From assembly GCA_905221605.1 (NCBI GenBank), contig CAJNDS010002279.1, forward strand, positions 1,214,084-1,278,083: a stretch of DNA of 64,000 bases, read 5' to 3'. Positions within the stretch are counted from its first letter, which is position 1, and each line of letters starts with the position of its first letter. Below, piece after piece: positions 50,091 to 59,314 of the stretch. The notes beneath the pieces are model-generated. The model saw nothing but the letters and a program-made list of their open reading frames with translations. It was not told the DNA's origin and did no database searches. The DNA comes from Symbiodinium natans (Eukaryota > Sar > Dinophyceae > Suessiales > Symbiodiniaceae). Both the position numbers and the translations under genes were made by a program.

Positions 50091-50164
50091 CCGCGTAGGC
50101 ACTTGTGCACCCCTAGCAAAAAAAGACAAAACATGCACCCTCAACCCTAAACAACTCGAAGCAC

Positions 50165-50250
50165 CTATAACCATATTAGGGCCCTTAGGGGCTTATCAGT
50201 GGGTTATAAGTACAGGTAGAATTAGTTACTAAGTACCATGACCCTCCAAG
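50165..50250. mobile_element. Right half of a family-A element
   Basis: AGTACCATGACCCTCCAAG at the right. The left terminal repeat is missing. Confidence 0.7.
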
Positions 50251-50295
50251 TATACTCCATACTGCAGAGAGGGGCTCCAATAAAGTGCCCAGAAG
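50251..50295 (+). CDS. Small exon after a family-A element
   Basis: Two bases and 14 codons (YSILQRGAPIKCPE) end at a GTAGGG donor. Confidence 0.4.
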
Positions 50296-50400
50296 GTAGG
50301 GCGACCCAACCCTCTGGAATGTACAGCCACAGGGTTTAAAGGAGTTTAGGGTCTAGGGTTTCGGGTTTAGGGTTTAACACTAAACCTCGTCGCCGCCTAG

Positions 50401-50480
50401 GTGATGACGGACAAGGACTTCATGAAGACGGCGCTCTTCAATGCAGCCGAGACCTTTGGCTGGCAGCGTTTGCAGGGAAC
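50401..50480 (+). CDS. Exon, unknown protein
   Basis: The acceptor CGCCGCCTAG is followed by 26 codons (VMTDKDFMKTALFNAAETF...), ending in phase 2 at GTTTAG, a telomeric donor. Strong amphipathic coding character. Confidence 0.6.
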
Positions 50481-50559
50481 GTTTAGGGTTTAGGGTTTAG
50501 GGTTTAGGGTTTAGGGTTTAGGGTTTAGGGTTTAGGGTTTAGGGTTTAGGTTTTAGGGT

Positions 50560-50810
50560 GAAAGGCAAATCTAGCATAGGCCTGAGAGCCCTAGACCTCA
50601 ACCCTAAGCCCCCCTCTATACCCCCCGGAAAACGTTCACCTGCAAGAACAAATACCCTATGCCCGAAACCCCAACCCCCAAGCCCCAAAAAGCAAAAACA
50701 TTCCTCACCCTAAGCGCCAAAGCCAAACAAACAGCCCCAAACCCCAAGCCCTAAAAGCCGAACAAAAACACCAAGCACCTAAAGACCAAAAAGCCTGAAG
50801 CCCTAAACCC
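50560..50810. other. No gene seen
   Basis: Degenerate CCCCAAA/CCCTAAA-like and A/C-rich sequence. Confidence 0.45.
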
Positions 50811-50922
50811 AAAATCCTAAACCCTAAACCCTAAACCCTAAACCCTAAACCCTAAACCCTAAACCCTAAACCCTAAACCCTAAACCCTAAACCCTAAACC
50901 CTAAACCCCTACAGTAACCCCT

Positions 50923-51020
50923 AGAAAGCCTGCGCTCTGAGGATGACGCGGCAGGTGAAGCATGGCGGGCTTGTCCAGCATGTGCTGGGCTCGCGGCTGG
51001 GCTGCAAGGCTAACAAGTCC
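50923..51020 (+). CDS. Exon, unknown protein
   Basis: After TAGAAAG a frame reads LRMTRQVKHGGLVQHVLGS... for about 30 codons. A GAG acceptor at 50940 is an alternative start. Confidence 0.48.
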
Positions 51021-51339
51021 CTAATCCTAGCCCTAAACCCTAAACCCTAAACCCTAAACCCTAAATCCTAAGCCCTAAGCCCTAAGCCCTAAACCCCAAA
51101 CCCTAAACCCTAAACTCATTGAAGCTCGTGAAAATTGAAGGGCTCTGAAGTCTCTGAACTCCTGGCCCAGGGCTCATCATCGCGGCAGTGTGCCAGCTTG
51201 AGGGGTTTAGGGTTGAGGTTGCGTTTCATGGGGTTTAGGGTTTAGGGTTTAGGGTTTAGGGTTTAGGGTTTAGGGTTTAGGGTTTAGGCTTCATAAAGGG
51301 TTTAAAGGTTTGGGGTTACCCTAACCCTGAACCCCGAAG

Positions 51340-51407
51340 CTCTAAGGCCGAAGACGGACGCCTATGGCCAGACGCTGGGAGGGGCGGTGCAAGTACAGCG
51401 GCTGGGC
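51340..51407 (+). CDS. Exon, unknown protein
   Basis: After CCCCGAAG (or GGCCGAAG, 51353) the frame reads TDAYGQTLGGAVQVQRLG and ends at a canonical GTGAGG donor, phase 0. TTTAGGG repeats follow directly. Confidence 0.55.
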
Positions 51408-51613
51408 GTGAGGGCGTTTAGGGTTTAGGGTTTAGGGTTTAGGGTTTAGGGTTTAGGGTTTAGGGTTTAGGGTTTAGGGTTTAGGGTTTAGGGTTTAGGG
51501 TTTAGGGTTTAGGGTTTAGGGTTTAGGGTCCTGAAGCCCAGTGTGAGCTTTAAGCTGGGTACGCGGTCCAAACCCCAAACCCTCAACCCCAAGCCCCGCT
51601 TGCAAGCCCGAAG

Positions 51614-51652
51614 GTCGATCTTTCTGGTAGAAAGTCAGCAGAGAGTCAGACG
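51614..51652 (+). CDS. Small exon with telomeric donor
   Basis: After GCCCGAAG come 13 codons (VDLSGRKSAESQT), then GTTTAGGG. Confidence 0.42.
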
Positions 51653-51935
51653 GTTTAGGGTTTAGGGTTTAGGGTTTAGGGTTTAGGGTTTAGGGTTTAG
51701 GGTTTAGGGTTTAGGGTTTAGGGTTTAGGGTTTAGGGTTTAGGGTTTAGGGTTTCGGGTTTAGTGTGGGTTGGCTCTGGGGGGCTCGAATAGAAGAGGCG
51801 GCCTCGACATGCCTAACAACCCTCAAGCTCTAACCCTTAAACCCTAAACCCTAAACCCTTAACCCCTAAACCCTAAACCCTAAACCCAAAACCCGAAACC
51901 CGAAACCCAAAACCCTGTCAGTTTGCGGTGCTCAG

Positions 51936-52014
51936 GTCAAAGCCTCGTCCGGTGAAGAAGTCCATCGACCACGACGTGGCTCGGCCTTTGCTTAGAAAGG
52001 CTCAGGGAACTTAG
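51936..52014 (+). CDS. 3' exon, basic C-terminus
   Basis: The acceptor GGTGCTCAG is followed by KPRPVKKSIDHDVARPLLR... and a non-telomeric TAG. Likely a real C-terminal exon. Confidence 0.52.
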
Positions 52015-52342
52015 CAAGTAGGGTTTAGGGTTTAGGGATTTTAGGGTTTTTAGGGGTTTTAGGGTTTTTAGGGTTTTTGGGGATTTAGGGGTTTTAGGGA
52101 TTTTTAAGGTTTAGGGTTTAGGGGTTCAGGACTTGCAGCTACGCTTTCGTGGATCTCGGTCAATGACCCTCACAGCTGGCTAACCTGAGACATCAGTGTT
52201 GGGGTGCCACGGTGGAAGGTTCTTGTGGGGGTCTGCGGCTGGAGGGCTTGTTCGGGTTCTGGGGTACGCCCTCACCCCTTAAGCCCCAGACCCTGGGCCC
52301 TGGGCCCTGGAGCCTAAACTAAACCTTAAACCTCATCCCAAA

Positions 52343-52402
52343 GGAGATTGTCATCCGTATGTTGGCCGTGCCAGTGGATGACTCCATGGTCTACGCGGAG
52401 CG
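52343..52402 (+). CDS. Exon, unknown protein
   Basis: After ATCCCAAAG come exactly 20 codons (EIVIRMLAVPVDDSMVYAER), then GTGTAAGG. If unspliced the frame stops two codons later. Confidence 0.55.
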
Positions 52403-52520
52403 GGTGTAAGGGCAAAAGGGGTTCAGGCCTTTAAATCTTGAGTACTCAAAAGCTATAGACCCTAAGCCCTAAACCCTAAACCTTAAACCCTAGCCCTAAA
52501 CCCGAAACCCTACGCTGCAG

Positions 52521-52581
52521 AATCATGCCGTACGTGTCTCGAGCCCAGCTGGTCTCTGCGGTGCCTGCCTGGGCCTCCGTT
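52521..52581 (+). CDS. Exon with canonical donor, possible start
   Basis: The acceptor ACGCTGCAG is followed by one base and 20 codons containing an ATG at 52525 (IMPYVSRAQLVSAVPAWAS...), then GTAAGTGC. A second open segment after CATACAG at 52600 is too close to be joined by a normal intron. Confidence 0.5.
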
Positions 52582-52916
52582 GTAAGTGCAATTCATACAG
52601 TTTTCTGTTGTGGGAGATTGCCTTCTGCCTTCGTGGCTAGGGCCCTAAAGATTAGAACCCGAGCCACTCTGTCGAAAACTCTGAACCCTAAACCCCCAGA
52701 TGCCCAACCCCTATTTCTCAAACCCTAATCCCCAAACCCCAAATCCTAAATCCTAAGCCCTAAACCCGAAGCCCCTTATCCTCGCGGCAGTCTTTTTGAG
52801 CCAGGATCCTTGGAGGAGTTTAGAGGGCTTTTTGGGCCAGGTTATTAGGAGTTCAGGAATTTAGGAGTCTAGGGTTTAGGGTTTTGGGTTTAGGGTTTAG
52901 GAGGTTAGAAGGTGAG

Positions 52917-52989
52917 GAGTTTCTGAATGACAACGGCATGCCCGTTGCGGTTCAGAGTGCTTGGTGCTTGAAGCCCTTGAGCTTCCAAG
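52917..52989 (+). CDS. Exon, unknown protein
   Basis: After AAGGTGAG the frame EFLNDNGMPVAVQSAWCLK... ends in phase 1 at a GTGCCATG donor. It lies just upstream of the 53-kb membrane-protein gene and may be its upstream exon. Confidence 0.5.
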
Positions 52990-53171
52990 GTGCCATGTGT
53001 GCCCGAGACCATAGTCACAGCTTTCATGGCCATGTAGTTTAGGGTTTAGGGTCTGGGGTTTAGGGTTCAGGGTTTAGGGTTTAGGGCTAGGGTATAGAGT
53101 TTGGGGTTTAGGGTTTAGGACAACCCAAGGCCCCATAACTCGAAACCCTCCAAAGACACAGGGTAGATTCC

Positions 53172-55167
53172 ATGGAGGGCAAGCCAATGGTGGCGTGGAA
53201 GAGGCTGCTCAAATGTGGAGAAGGGCTGCGAAGCGAGCGTTGGTCAACAGCGGCATGGTTGGTGCTGCTGCTGGTGTATACAACTGTCCGCCTCGTGGCC
53301 AATTTCTTTTCTTGGCTCAACGGGGAAAGTTGGGGCATTTGTGGGAGATTTTTGCACGTGGACTTCAGACGATTTCCGGATGCTTTTGCAACGCCGGTGG
53401 TTTCCGGGCTGGGTGTTTTCTACGTCTTGCGTCGGAGCACTACCTCGGAGCTACATGTGTGGTGTCGCCGAATAGTCTGTTGCTTGGCATGGTTCGGACC
53501 CGACCCATGGCTGTTCGACGTCGTCGTGGCTTATGCGTCCTATGTTTCCTGTGAATCCTATGAACCCGATGCCAATCAGGTGGTCCGAATTGTACTTGCG
53601 GATACGCCTCTGTATATGTTTTTGGGGTGGAGTTGCATGTGCAGTGTCATGCAGATCTTTCTGACCAACCTGAAGCTAAAAGCTCTGGGACTCAGCTTCA
53701 CGGCCAAGGCCTGCCAGCTCCTCACTGCGGCAGCTTTTTGTTGCGTTGCTGTCGCTTGTTGTCTCACTGTCCTTGGTGTCATCATGAATTGGCCGCATGG
53801 CCAACGCGTGCAAGCTTTAAATTTGCTTGCAGCTTCCTTTTTTTCTTTATTGGCCATCGGGGTTGTGCAGTGTGTTACCATGAGCTGGGCAAGCTGCAGA
53901 GCCGTGCAGCTTGGAAAGGGCAATCACGACATCCGGTGTGCGGCGTATTGCTTGCGTGTCAGCGCGGCCCTCGCGATTCTGAGTCCAGTCTGGGTCTTGT
54001 TGTCACTTGCTTTACGAAGCTCTTTTCCCATGGCCGAGAGCGTTAGCATCAGCCTTCAGATCCTGTATGCGCTCCTTCTCAGTGGAATGATTGGCCCAAA
54101 AGCATGGGAGAAGCCACTGGAAGCTTACCAGAAGATTGCCAGGCTTTCTGCCTTCCTGGCCTCACAGCGCATCAGCTTCCCCGGGAAGATCCACAAAGAT
54201 GCCAGCGATTGTATTGTGAGCTTCCCTGGGAAGTACGGCAAGCAGTGGGATGATGCTGTCTCACGTGTCACAGAGAGAAGCGATTGCTCTATGGCTTGCG
54301 TTTTCCTCACAGAGAAGGAGTCTGGATTGGGCGAACACGCAGACAATCCCGAAGAGCCAGGCGAGTGCTGGTGTAAAGCCCTCTACGGCCAGATGCCCGC
54401 ACAAGCGTACCTCAATGTTCTTGACCTGAGTCAAGAAGTGCTCTCCCCGGAGGATGTGGCAATTCGGGATGCCGATGCTGCGGCTTTGGGGCAGATCTTA
54501 ATAGTCAAGCACCAGCAGATGACGAATTTTCAGTGGCAAATTGAGTTTTCGCGAGCGTTCAAGGACGCTGAAGATCGGTGCCAAGCAAATTTGGGTCGGG
54601 CGCCGTGGGGCTGCCGCTGGTTCGAAGAGTGGCGAAAGAATGTGGAGCAATCAGCTCAATCGGGGCAAACCCTTCATGTATCTTGGTACCCCACTAACAC
54701 CCTTTTTTTTCGTTCTGGGTTCCATTGTTATAGCGCAACCAACCCCTCCCCCCGCCCCCCCGCCCCCCAAAAGGGTATATACCCCTTTATGAAAAGATGA
54801 TTTCTGGGCTACCAAGGTGTTCTACTTTGAAGGCAAGGTTGGTACGGGCAAGCTCTCGTGGGAGCAGCTTTCGGACCACAGGGCGGTGCAAGAGGCACGG
54901 CAGGATACTGGCCTCGGCTTATCTCAGACGGCAGAAGTTGCATATTTGGAGAAAATGGGTTGGCATTTTCAAGAGCATGATGTCAGCAACTTCGAGAACT
55001 TCATGCGTGCGCTGGACGGCACCTTGGAGCAAACTCCAACTCGTGTTTGTCTTTAACCCCCCCCCAACCCCCCCCGCGCAGGCGCTTACAGGCAGCCAGG
55101 TGGTGACTTGCGCCAGCGCAGAAAGTACTTGGTGTCATGTTGGAAATGCAGCAGCATGAGCATGTAA
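53172..55167 (+). CDS. Multi-pass membrane protein, intron-poor gene
   Basis: Exon 1 (53172-54677) is 502 codons, by far the largest open frame of unique sequence. It may begin a little earlier, at acceptor GACACAG (53159), still in frame. Hydrophobic segments lie near residues 27-47, 72-87, 143-163, 181-205, 215-238, 258-281 and 289-308, giving about seven membrane passes. A soluble C-terminal part with CWCKALYG follows. Intron 1 (54678-54816, GT...CAAG) joins in phase 0 to exon 2 (54817-55042, FYFEGKVGTGKLSWEQLS...). Intron 2 (55043-55081, GTGTTT...GCGCAG, mostly poly-C) joins in phase 1 to exon 3 (55082-55167, ending TAA). The total is about 605 residues. The intron 2 boundary has alternatives. 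Family unknown; perhaps a dinoflagellate-specific membrane protein. No telomeric repeats lie within it. Confidence 0.82.
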
Positions 55168-55173
55168 TAGTTT

Positions 55174-55537
55174 TTGCGCAATCGTCGCATGCGTGTACAG
55201 ATGGCTTCGCTGCAGCGTGCGAAAGAGGTCAGTGTTTCAAGGCCCAGGGGGGCTTGTGAGAAGCCCCGCCGCGCGGGCGCATTACACTTGTCGGGACGGC
55301 GACGTTGTCCTGAAGGGACCCGCGTTGCTCCCACCGACACCTTTCGCCCCTTTCAGGTTTTCACGGGCTGGAAGGCTGGAGGCCTGAGAGCCTTCAGCAG
55401 GCCCGAACGGACACAGTTTTCCCCCGCAACTGATCAGAGTTTCTCCTGTTTCATCTCGACCAACACAGGGACCCGAATTGAGAGTGAACCTACCTTAAGC
55501 CCCTGTGTATTGGGTTCTCTGGTTTTCAACCCGACAG
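55174..55537 (+). other. Unique island after the membrane-protein gene
   Basis: One + frame stays open from 55174 to 55620 without an obvious protein character, and one minus frame is open as well. It may include small exons (for instance after CCTTTCAG at 55356). No firm boundaries. Confidence 0.35.
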
Positions 55538-55612
55538 GAGCTCAACAAGTCCGGCGTCTGCTTGGGCATGACGGGCGTTGGCAAGGTGGAGCCGAAGCGC
55601 GGGGCTTCTTAG
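55538..55612 (+). CDS. Exon, unknown protein
   Basis: A strong acceptor (CAACCCGACAG) is followed by ELNKSGVCLGMTGVGKVEP... The TAG that closes it starts a telomere-like unit. Confidence 0.52.
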   Translation, partial: ELNKSGVCLGMTGVGKVEPKRGAS

Positions 55613-55798
55613 GGGTTTAGGCGATTCGGGGGTTTAGGGTTGAGGGTTTAGGGTTTAGGGTTTCGGGTTTAGGGTTTAGGGTTTAGGCGATTTGGGGTTT
55701 AGGGGTTAGGGGTTTACGCGATTTGGGGTTTAGGGTTTCGGGTTTCGGGTTTAGGGAGGGTTGGCAGGGTTGAGAAGGGTTTTGGGGTTCCTGGACAG

Positions 55799-55868
55799 GG
55801 TTACACATCGGGTTTCTGGTGGTTTTCCTGTCTCTCTCGACCCGCATGATCCCCCCCAGTTGCCGTGG
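55799..55868 (+). CDS. Exon with telomeric donor
   Basis: The acceptor CCTGGACAG is followed by one base and 23 codons (VTHRVSGGFPVSLDPHDPP...), then GTTTAGGG, phase 0. Confidence 0.52.
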
Positions 55869-55914
55869 GTTTAGGGTTTAGGGTTTAGGGTTTAGGGTTT
55901 GCTCGGACTTCAGG

Positions 55915-56155
55915 GTCATGTCAGGGGGTTAGGGCTCGTGCTCCTAAGGGTTGTACCCTTATAAAGGTTCCCCTTTTTTGTGCTCCTGATATGGCCCTGG
56001 TCCGAGGGAATTAGGGACCTATATGTGCCCTTTCAGGGCTTAGGGTACCTCATTCCCTCATTCCCCACTAAGAACCAGCCAGTTATAATACCTTAGGGAT
56101 CTGTAAAAAGGATCCTCAAAAACCCAAAGGTACAACCTCAAGGGTCCAAGGTACA
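55915..56155. mobile_element. Element family C, longest copy
   Basis: One end reads CTAAGGGTTGTACCC, the other GGTACAACCTCAAGGGTCC, an inverted pair about 220 bp apart. No coding capacity. Confidence 0.7.
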
Positions 56156-56356
56156 GCGCCTAGAAAAAGTCGGGTTACTTTTCTTAGGTTGCCCGGGGAA
56201 GTTTGGGGAAGGCAGGCTATGTTGCACCGATAACTCTAAACACTGAACCGAAGCACTCTAAACCCATTGAAGAACCTTAACCCTTGAAACCCTAAACCCT
56301 AAATCCTAAATCCGAAACTCTAAGCCCTAAACCCTCCTCCCGAACCTCCTTGCCAG

Positions 56357-56444
56357 GTCGAACAGCTGGGCGCACGCTGCGAAGAGCTCAAGGAGGCTGG
56401 GTGCTCAAGGGCTTCGGAAGCACAACTCTTGATGAATGTTTCGG
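56357..56444 (+). CDS. Exon, coiled-coil-like
   Basis: The acceptor CCTTGCCAG is followed by 29 codons (VEQLGARCEELKEAGCSRA...) ending in phase 1 at GTTTAGGG. Heptad-like spacing of hydrophobics suggests a coiled coil. Confidence 0.58.
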
Positions 56445-56547
56445 GTTTAGGGTTCAGGGCTTGGGGTTTAGGGTTTAGGGTTTAGGGTTTAGGGTTTGGG
56501 GTTTAGGGTTTAGGGTTTGGGAACCGGCAACTTCCCCTGTTGGCCAG

Positions 56548-56622
56548 GACTTCCCTTTGAAGGGACTTCTGCTCTCATGGTCCCTTGAAGAAGGACCTGT
56601 AGAACAACCACCCTGTGAATGA
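56548..56622 (+). CDS. Candidate 3' exon, unknown protein
   Basis: The acceptor GTTGGCCAG is followed by DFPLKGLLLSWSLEEGPVE... to a non-telomeric TGA. Confidence 0.42.
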   Translation, partial: DFPLKGLLLSWSLEEGPVEQPPCE

Positions 56623-56640
56623 GCAAAACATATGAACCAG

Positions 56641-56719
56641 AATAGTGAAACCGACAATATTGACGATTCACAATTTGCGATCATAGTAGCAATAGTTCTA
56701 ATGGCCATCATGATCGGGG
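56641..56719 (+). CDS. Exon encoding a membrane helix
   Basis: The acceptor ATGAACCAG is followed by NSETDNIDDSQ, then a hydrophobic helix (FAIIVAIVLMAIMIGG), and a GTCAGG donor in phase 1. A minus frame is also open across it. Confidence 0.5.
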
Positions 56720-57229
56720 GTCAGGGTTTAGGGGTCCCTAAACCCTAAACCCTAAACCCTAAACCCTAAACCCTAAACCCTAAACCCTAAGCCCTAAACC
56801 CTAAACCCTAAACCCTAAGCCCTAAACCCTAAGCCCTAAACCCTAAACCCTAAACCCTAAACCCTAAACCCTAAACCCTAAACCCGAGTGATGGGACTTG
56901 GTGAGGGTGGCAAGGTCGACCTCTGGTGCGCCTTGTGACAGTTTTAAGGGATACCCTACACCCTAAACACTAAACCCTATACCCTAAACCCTGAACCTAA
57001 ACCCTAAACCCTAAACCCCAAACCCCAGACCCTAAACCCGAAACCCTAAACTCCAAACCCAAAACCCTAAACTCCAAGCTTTCAACCCTAAACCCCCCTG
57101 TCTCGTGCTCTCTTCCTCTCTCTCTCTCTATGTGTGTGACTTAAACCCTAAACTCTAAGCCCAAAATCCTGAACCCTACACCCTAACCCTGAACCCATCG
57201 GGGACTCCTGGGGCTCTGAGTCTCGTCAG

Positions 57230-57292
57230 CAGGAAGACATGGTGCTGGTGCTCCCGAAGCCCACCAAGTTTTCCTCACAGACGCGCGGCTGA
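57230..57292 (+). CDS. Candidate exon, unknown protein
   Basis: The acceptor CTCGTCAG is followed by QEDMVLVLPKPTKFSSQTRG and TGA. A second frame (RAAEVKILKKPQ region) is open further on. Confidence 0.48.
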   Translation, partial: QEDMVLVLPKPTKFSSQTRG

Positions 57293-57479
57293 AGTGAAGA
57301 TCCTTAAGAAACCACAGGGTTCAGGGTTTAGGGTTTAAGGTTTGGGGTTTAGGGTTTAGGGTTTAGGGTTTAGGGTGTAGCGTTCAGGGTTTCGGGTTCC
57401 ACAGGGGGGGTTGAAGGGCTTGAGGGCTTAAGGAAGGGGTCCCAGGGGGCGGGATGGTTGCTTCGGAGTTGGGGCCCAG

Positions 57480-57572
57480 ACGATAGAACGAAGTCCGAAG
57501 TTTGAGTTTTGGGGTCGTGGCAGCTGCGTGGTCCCCTTTTGCCCTTTTTGTGTTCTGGGTTCGGATGAGTAA
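57480..57572 (+). CDS. Candidate 3' exon, Cys-containing
   Basis: The acceptor GGGCCCAG is followed by 30 codons (TIERSPKFEFWGRGSCVVP...) and TAA. A minus-strand frame overlaps. Confidence 0.42.
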   Translation, partial: TIERSPKFEFWGRGSCVVPFCPFCVLGSDE

Positions 57573-57665
57573 CCAACCGTAAGAGGGGTACCCTCAGGAT
57601 AATATGGCTGCTGGGCTACGGTTGGGATGGTCTAGGGCAGTTTAGGGCGTGGGGCGGAGGGTTCC

Positions 57666-57749
57666 ATGGTTACGGCCGGCCGACGGAAAATCGGCATTTG
57701 CAAGAACACTTTCGAAAAGCCGCTGGCCGCTTGCGCAAAAGCACAGTAG
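57666..57749 (+). CDS. Candidate exon, basic
   Basis: It starts ATG (MVTAGRRKIGICKNTFEKP...), 27 codons to TAG. A second + frame (FARTLSKSRWPLAQKHSSS) is open to a GTCTAA donor. No acceptor is clear. Confidence 0.35.
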   Translation: MVTAGRRKIGICKNTFEKPLAACAKAQ

Positions 57750-58073
57750 CTCCCGGCACCCTCAGGTCTAAACCCAGTTCACCCACGCTGAGCCTTTCCT
57801 ATGGCTGCCATGGATTCTAGCGTGCAACGTCCCCCGAATCCCAAAACCCTGATTCCCTAAGCTTGATGCGTTCCCTCTCATCTCATGGAGTTGGCTTAAA
57901 CCGACCAGAAAAGCCTCCTTCAGAGTAGGGCCCTTTTCTGGGTCGGAGTTGACACCGCCACTGAAGGCTACCCCCCCACCACTGTGGCTACGGCTCTCCC
58001 TACCCTAAATCCTAAACCCCAAACCCCAAACCCTAAACCCTAAACCCCAAACCCTAAACCCTATAAATGTCAG
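57750..58073. other. Unique island, no exon called
   Basis: Telomere-poor sequence with scattered CCCTAAA units. Nothing with paired splice sites. Confidence 0.4.
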
Positions 58074-58483
58074 GAGACCCATCGGTACCTCGCGCACACT
58101 TCTGCACTGCAACGAGGAGGACCTCATCCGCGTTCCTTCGGAGGTGCATCCTCTTGCTTCCTACAAGGTTCATGGTACTTACTAACCAATTATAACTGTC
58201 TACTTATAAGTGGGATAACCCCTATAAGGCCCTTCAGGGGTATTATAAGTAGGGTTATAAGTACAGTTATAATTGCTTAGTAAGTACCATGAACCTCCAA
58301 GTGGTTCCTGGTATACGGGTCTTCAGGTGGGGTAGCGGGTAATGAGGGAGTTCTCTAAATCAGGGTCCCTTTCTGGGTCCTGCATATAGTATGGCACCTT
58401 TCTAAAGAGGACCGAGCACTAATTTAAAGAACTACCCAGTGATGGAGGTTTTGAAGATCGGAGGGAATTCCCTAGTTGCCTGA
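58074..58483 (+). CDS. Three-exon C-terminal part with two element introns
   Basis: Exon A (58074-58167) follows AATGTCAG: one base and 31 codons (RPIGTSRTLLHCNEEDLIR..., VHPLASYK), ending in phase 0 exactly where a family-A element begins (GTTCATGG). Exon B (58302-58326) starts at the base after the element's CCTCCAAG, reads WFLVYGSS and ends in phase 1 at GTGGGG. Exon C (58440-58483) follows CTACCCAG, completes the codon and reads MEVLKIGGNSLVA to a non-telomeric TGA. The second intron is a family-F foldback element. All joins are in phase. Confidence 0.62.
58168..58301. mobile_element. Family-A foldback element forming a whole intron
   Basis: GTTCATGGTACTTACTAACC at the left edge and GTACCATGAACCTCCAAG at the right. 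GT and AG are the terminal dinucleotides and the flanks join in phase 0. Confidence 0.88.
58327..58439. mobile_element. Family-F foldback element in an intron
   Basis: GAGTTCTCTAAATCAGGGTCC near the left and GGACC...AATTTAAAGAACTACCC near the right are imperfect complements. The edges are GTGGGG and CTACCCAG. Confidence 0.6.
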
Positions 58484-58626
58484 GACTTTCTCAACCCTCA
58501 GTGATGTTCCTCAGAGGATCCTAACCCTAAACCCTAAACCCTAAACCCTAAACCCTAAACCCTAAACCCTAAACCCTAAACCCTCAACCCTCAACCTCAA
58601 CCCTACACCCCAACCCCGCCCAAAAG

Positions 58627-58730
58627 GTGCAGGAGGAGCTCACCGCAGAGCAGATCTGCCTGGCACCGACCATTGTCCCCTGGCCTCCTTCAGATAGGAA
58701 AGAAAGACCCCCAAAGTCAAGGGATGAAGG
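58627..58730 (+). CDS. Exon, unknown protein
   Basis: After GCCCAAAAG the frame VQEELTAEQICLAPTIVPW... is open for 34 codons to a GTTTAG donor. An earlier donor (GTCCCC, phase 0) would match the next exon better. Confidence 0.55.
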
Positions 58731-58857
58731 GTTTAGGGTTTAGGGTTTAGGGTTTAGGGTTTGGGGTTTGGGGTTTGGGGTTTGGGGTTTGGGGTTTGGG
58801 GTTTAGGGTTTAGGGTTTAGGGTTTAGGGCTAGGGTTTAGGGTGAGAAGCCAACCAG

Positions 58858-58941
58858 GTGTGCGCCTACCTGCTGCTGGAGATCTTCGGCGCCAAGCTGA
58901 AGCCGGGCGACTCCGTCCTTTTGCCCTTTGGGTCGCGAAGG
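58858..58941 (+). CDS. Exon, unknown protein
   Basis: The acceptor AGCCAACCAG is followed by exactly 28 codons (VCAYLLLEIFGAKLKPGDS..., LLPFGSRR) to GTTTTT, phase 0 at both ends. Confidence 0.6.
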
Positions 58942-59029
58942 GTTTTTGTTTGGGGGGGTTTAGGGTTTAGGGTTTAGGGTTTAGGGTTTCGGGTTTAGGG
59001 TTGCGAATTTAGGGTGTTTGTTTTTTGTT

Positions 59030-59048
59030 TGCGGGGGGGGGGGGGGTG
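59030..59048 (+). repeat. G-run
   Basis: About 15 consecutive G within TTTAGGG-rich intron-like sequence. Similar runs lie at 59826 and 60830. Confidence 0.9.
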
Positions 59049-59247
59049 GAGGGGTTAAGGGCTCAGGGTTTCGGATTGGGGAGGGGGTGGGGGTTCAGGG
59101 TTGAGGGTTGAGTACGTCCTAAGCTTACGGTTCGCAGTTTCAGAGTTTCAGGGTTTTTCACCCTAAGCCCAAAAAAGCCCTAAACCCTAAACCCTAAACT
59201 ACACACCCCAAGCTGAGGTGGGGGTGGGGTGGGGTTGAAACCCTAAG

Positions 59248-59314
59248 AGCCGAGGAACGCGGCGCACCTGTCGGCAGCTGGATCCTCTTTGCGCCTTGGG
59301 AAGTGCAGTTCAGG
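59248..59314 (+). CDS. Exon, unknown protein
   Basis: After ACCCTAAG the frame AEERGAPVGSWILFAPWEV... ends in phase 2 at GTTTGG. An inner acceptor (TCGGCAG) is possible. Probably the same gene as 58627 and 58858, though phase is not proven. Confidence 0.52.

Noticed and set aside
52582-52600. A 19-nt intron GTAAGTGCAATTCATACAG
   Set aside because: The donor is canonical and an AG follows, but the downstream frame in phase is short and ends in a telomeric stop. Unlike the 13- and 20-nt telomeric gaps, removal does not reveal a longer protein-like frame.
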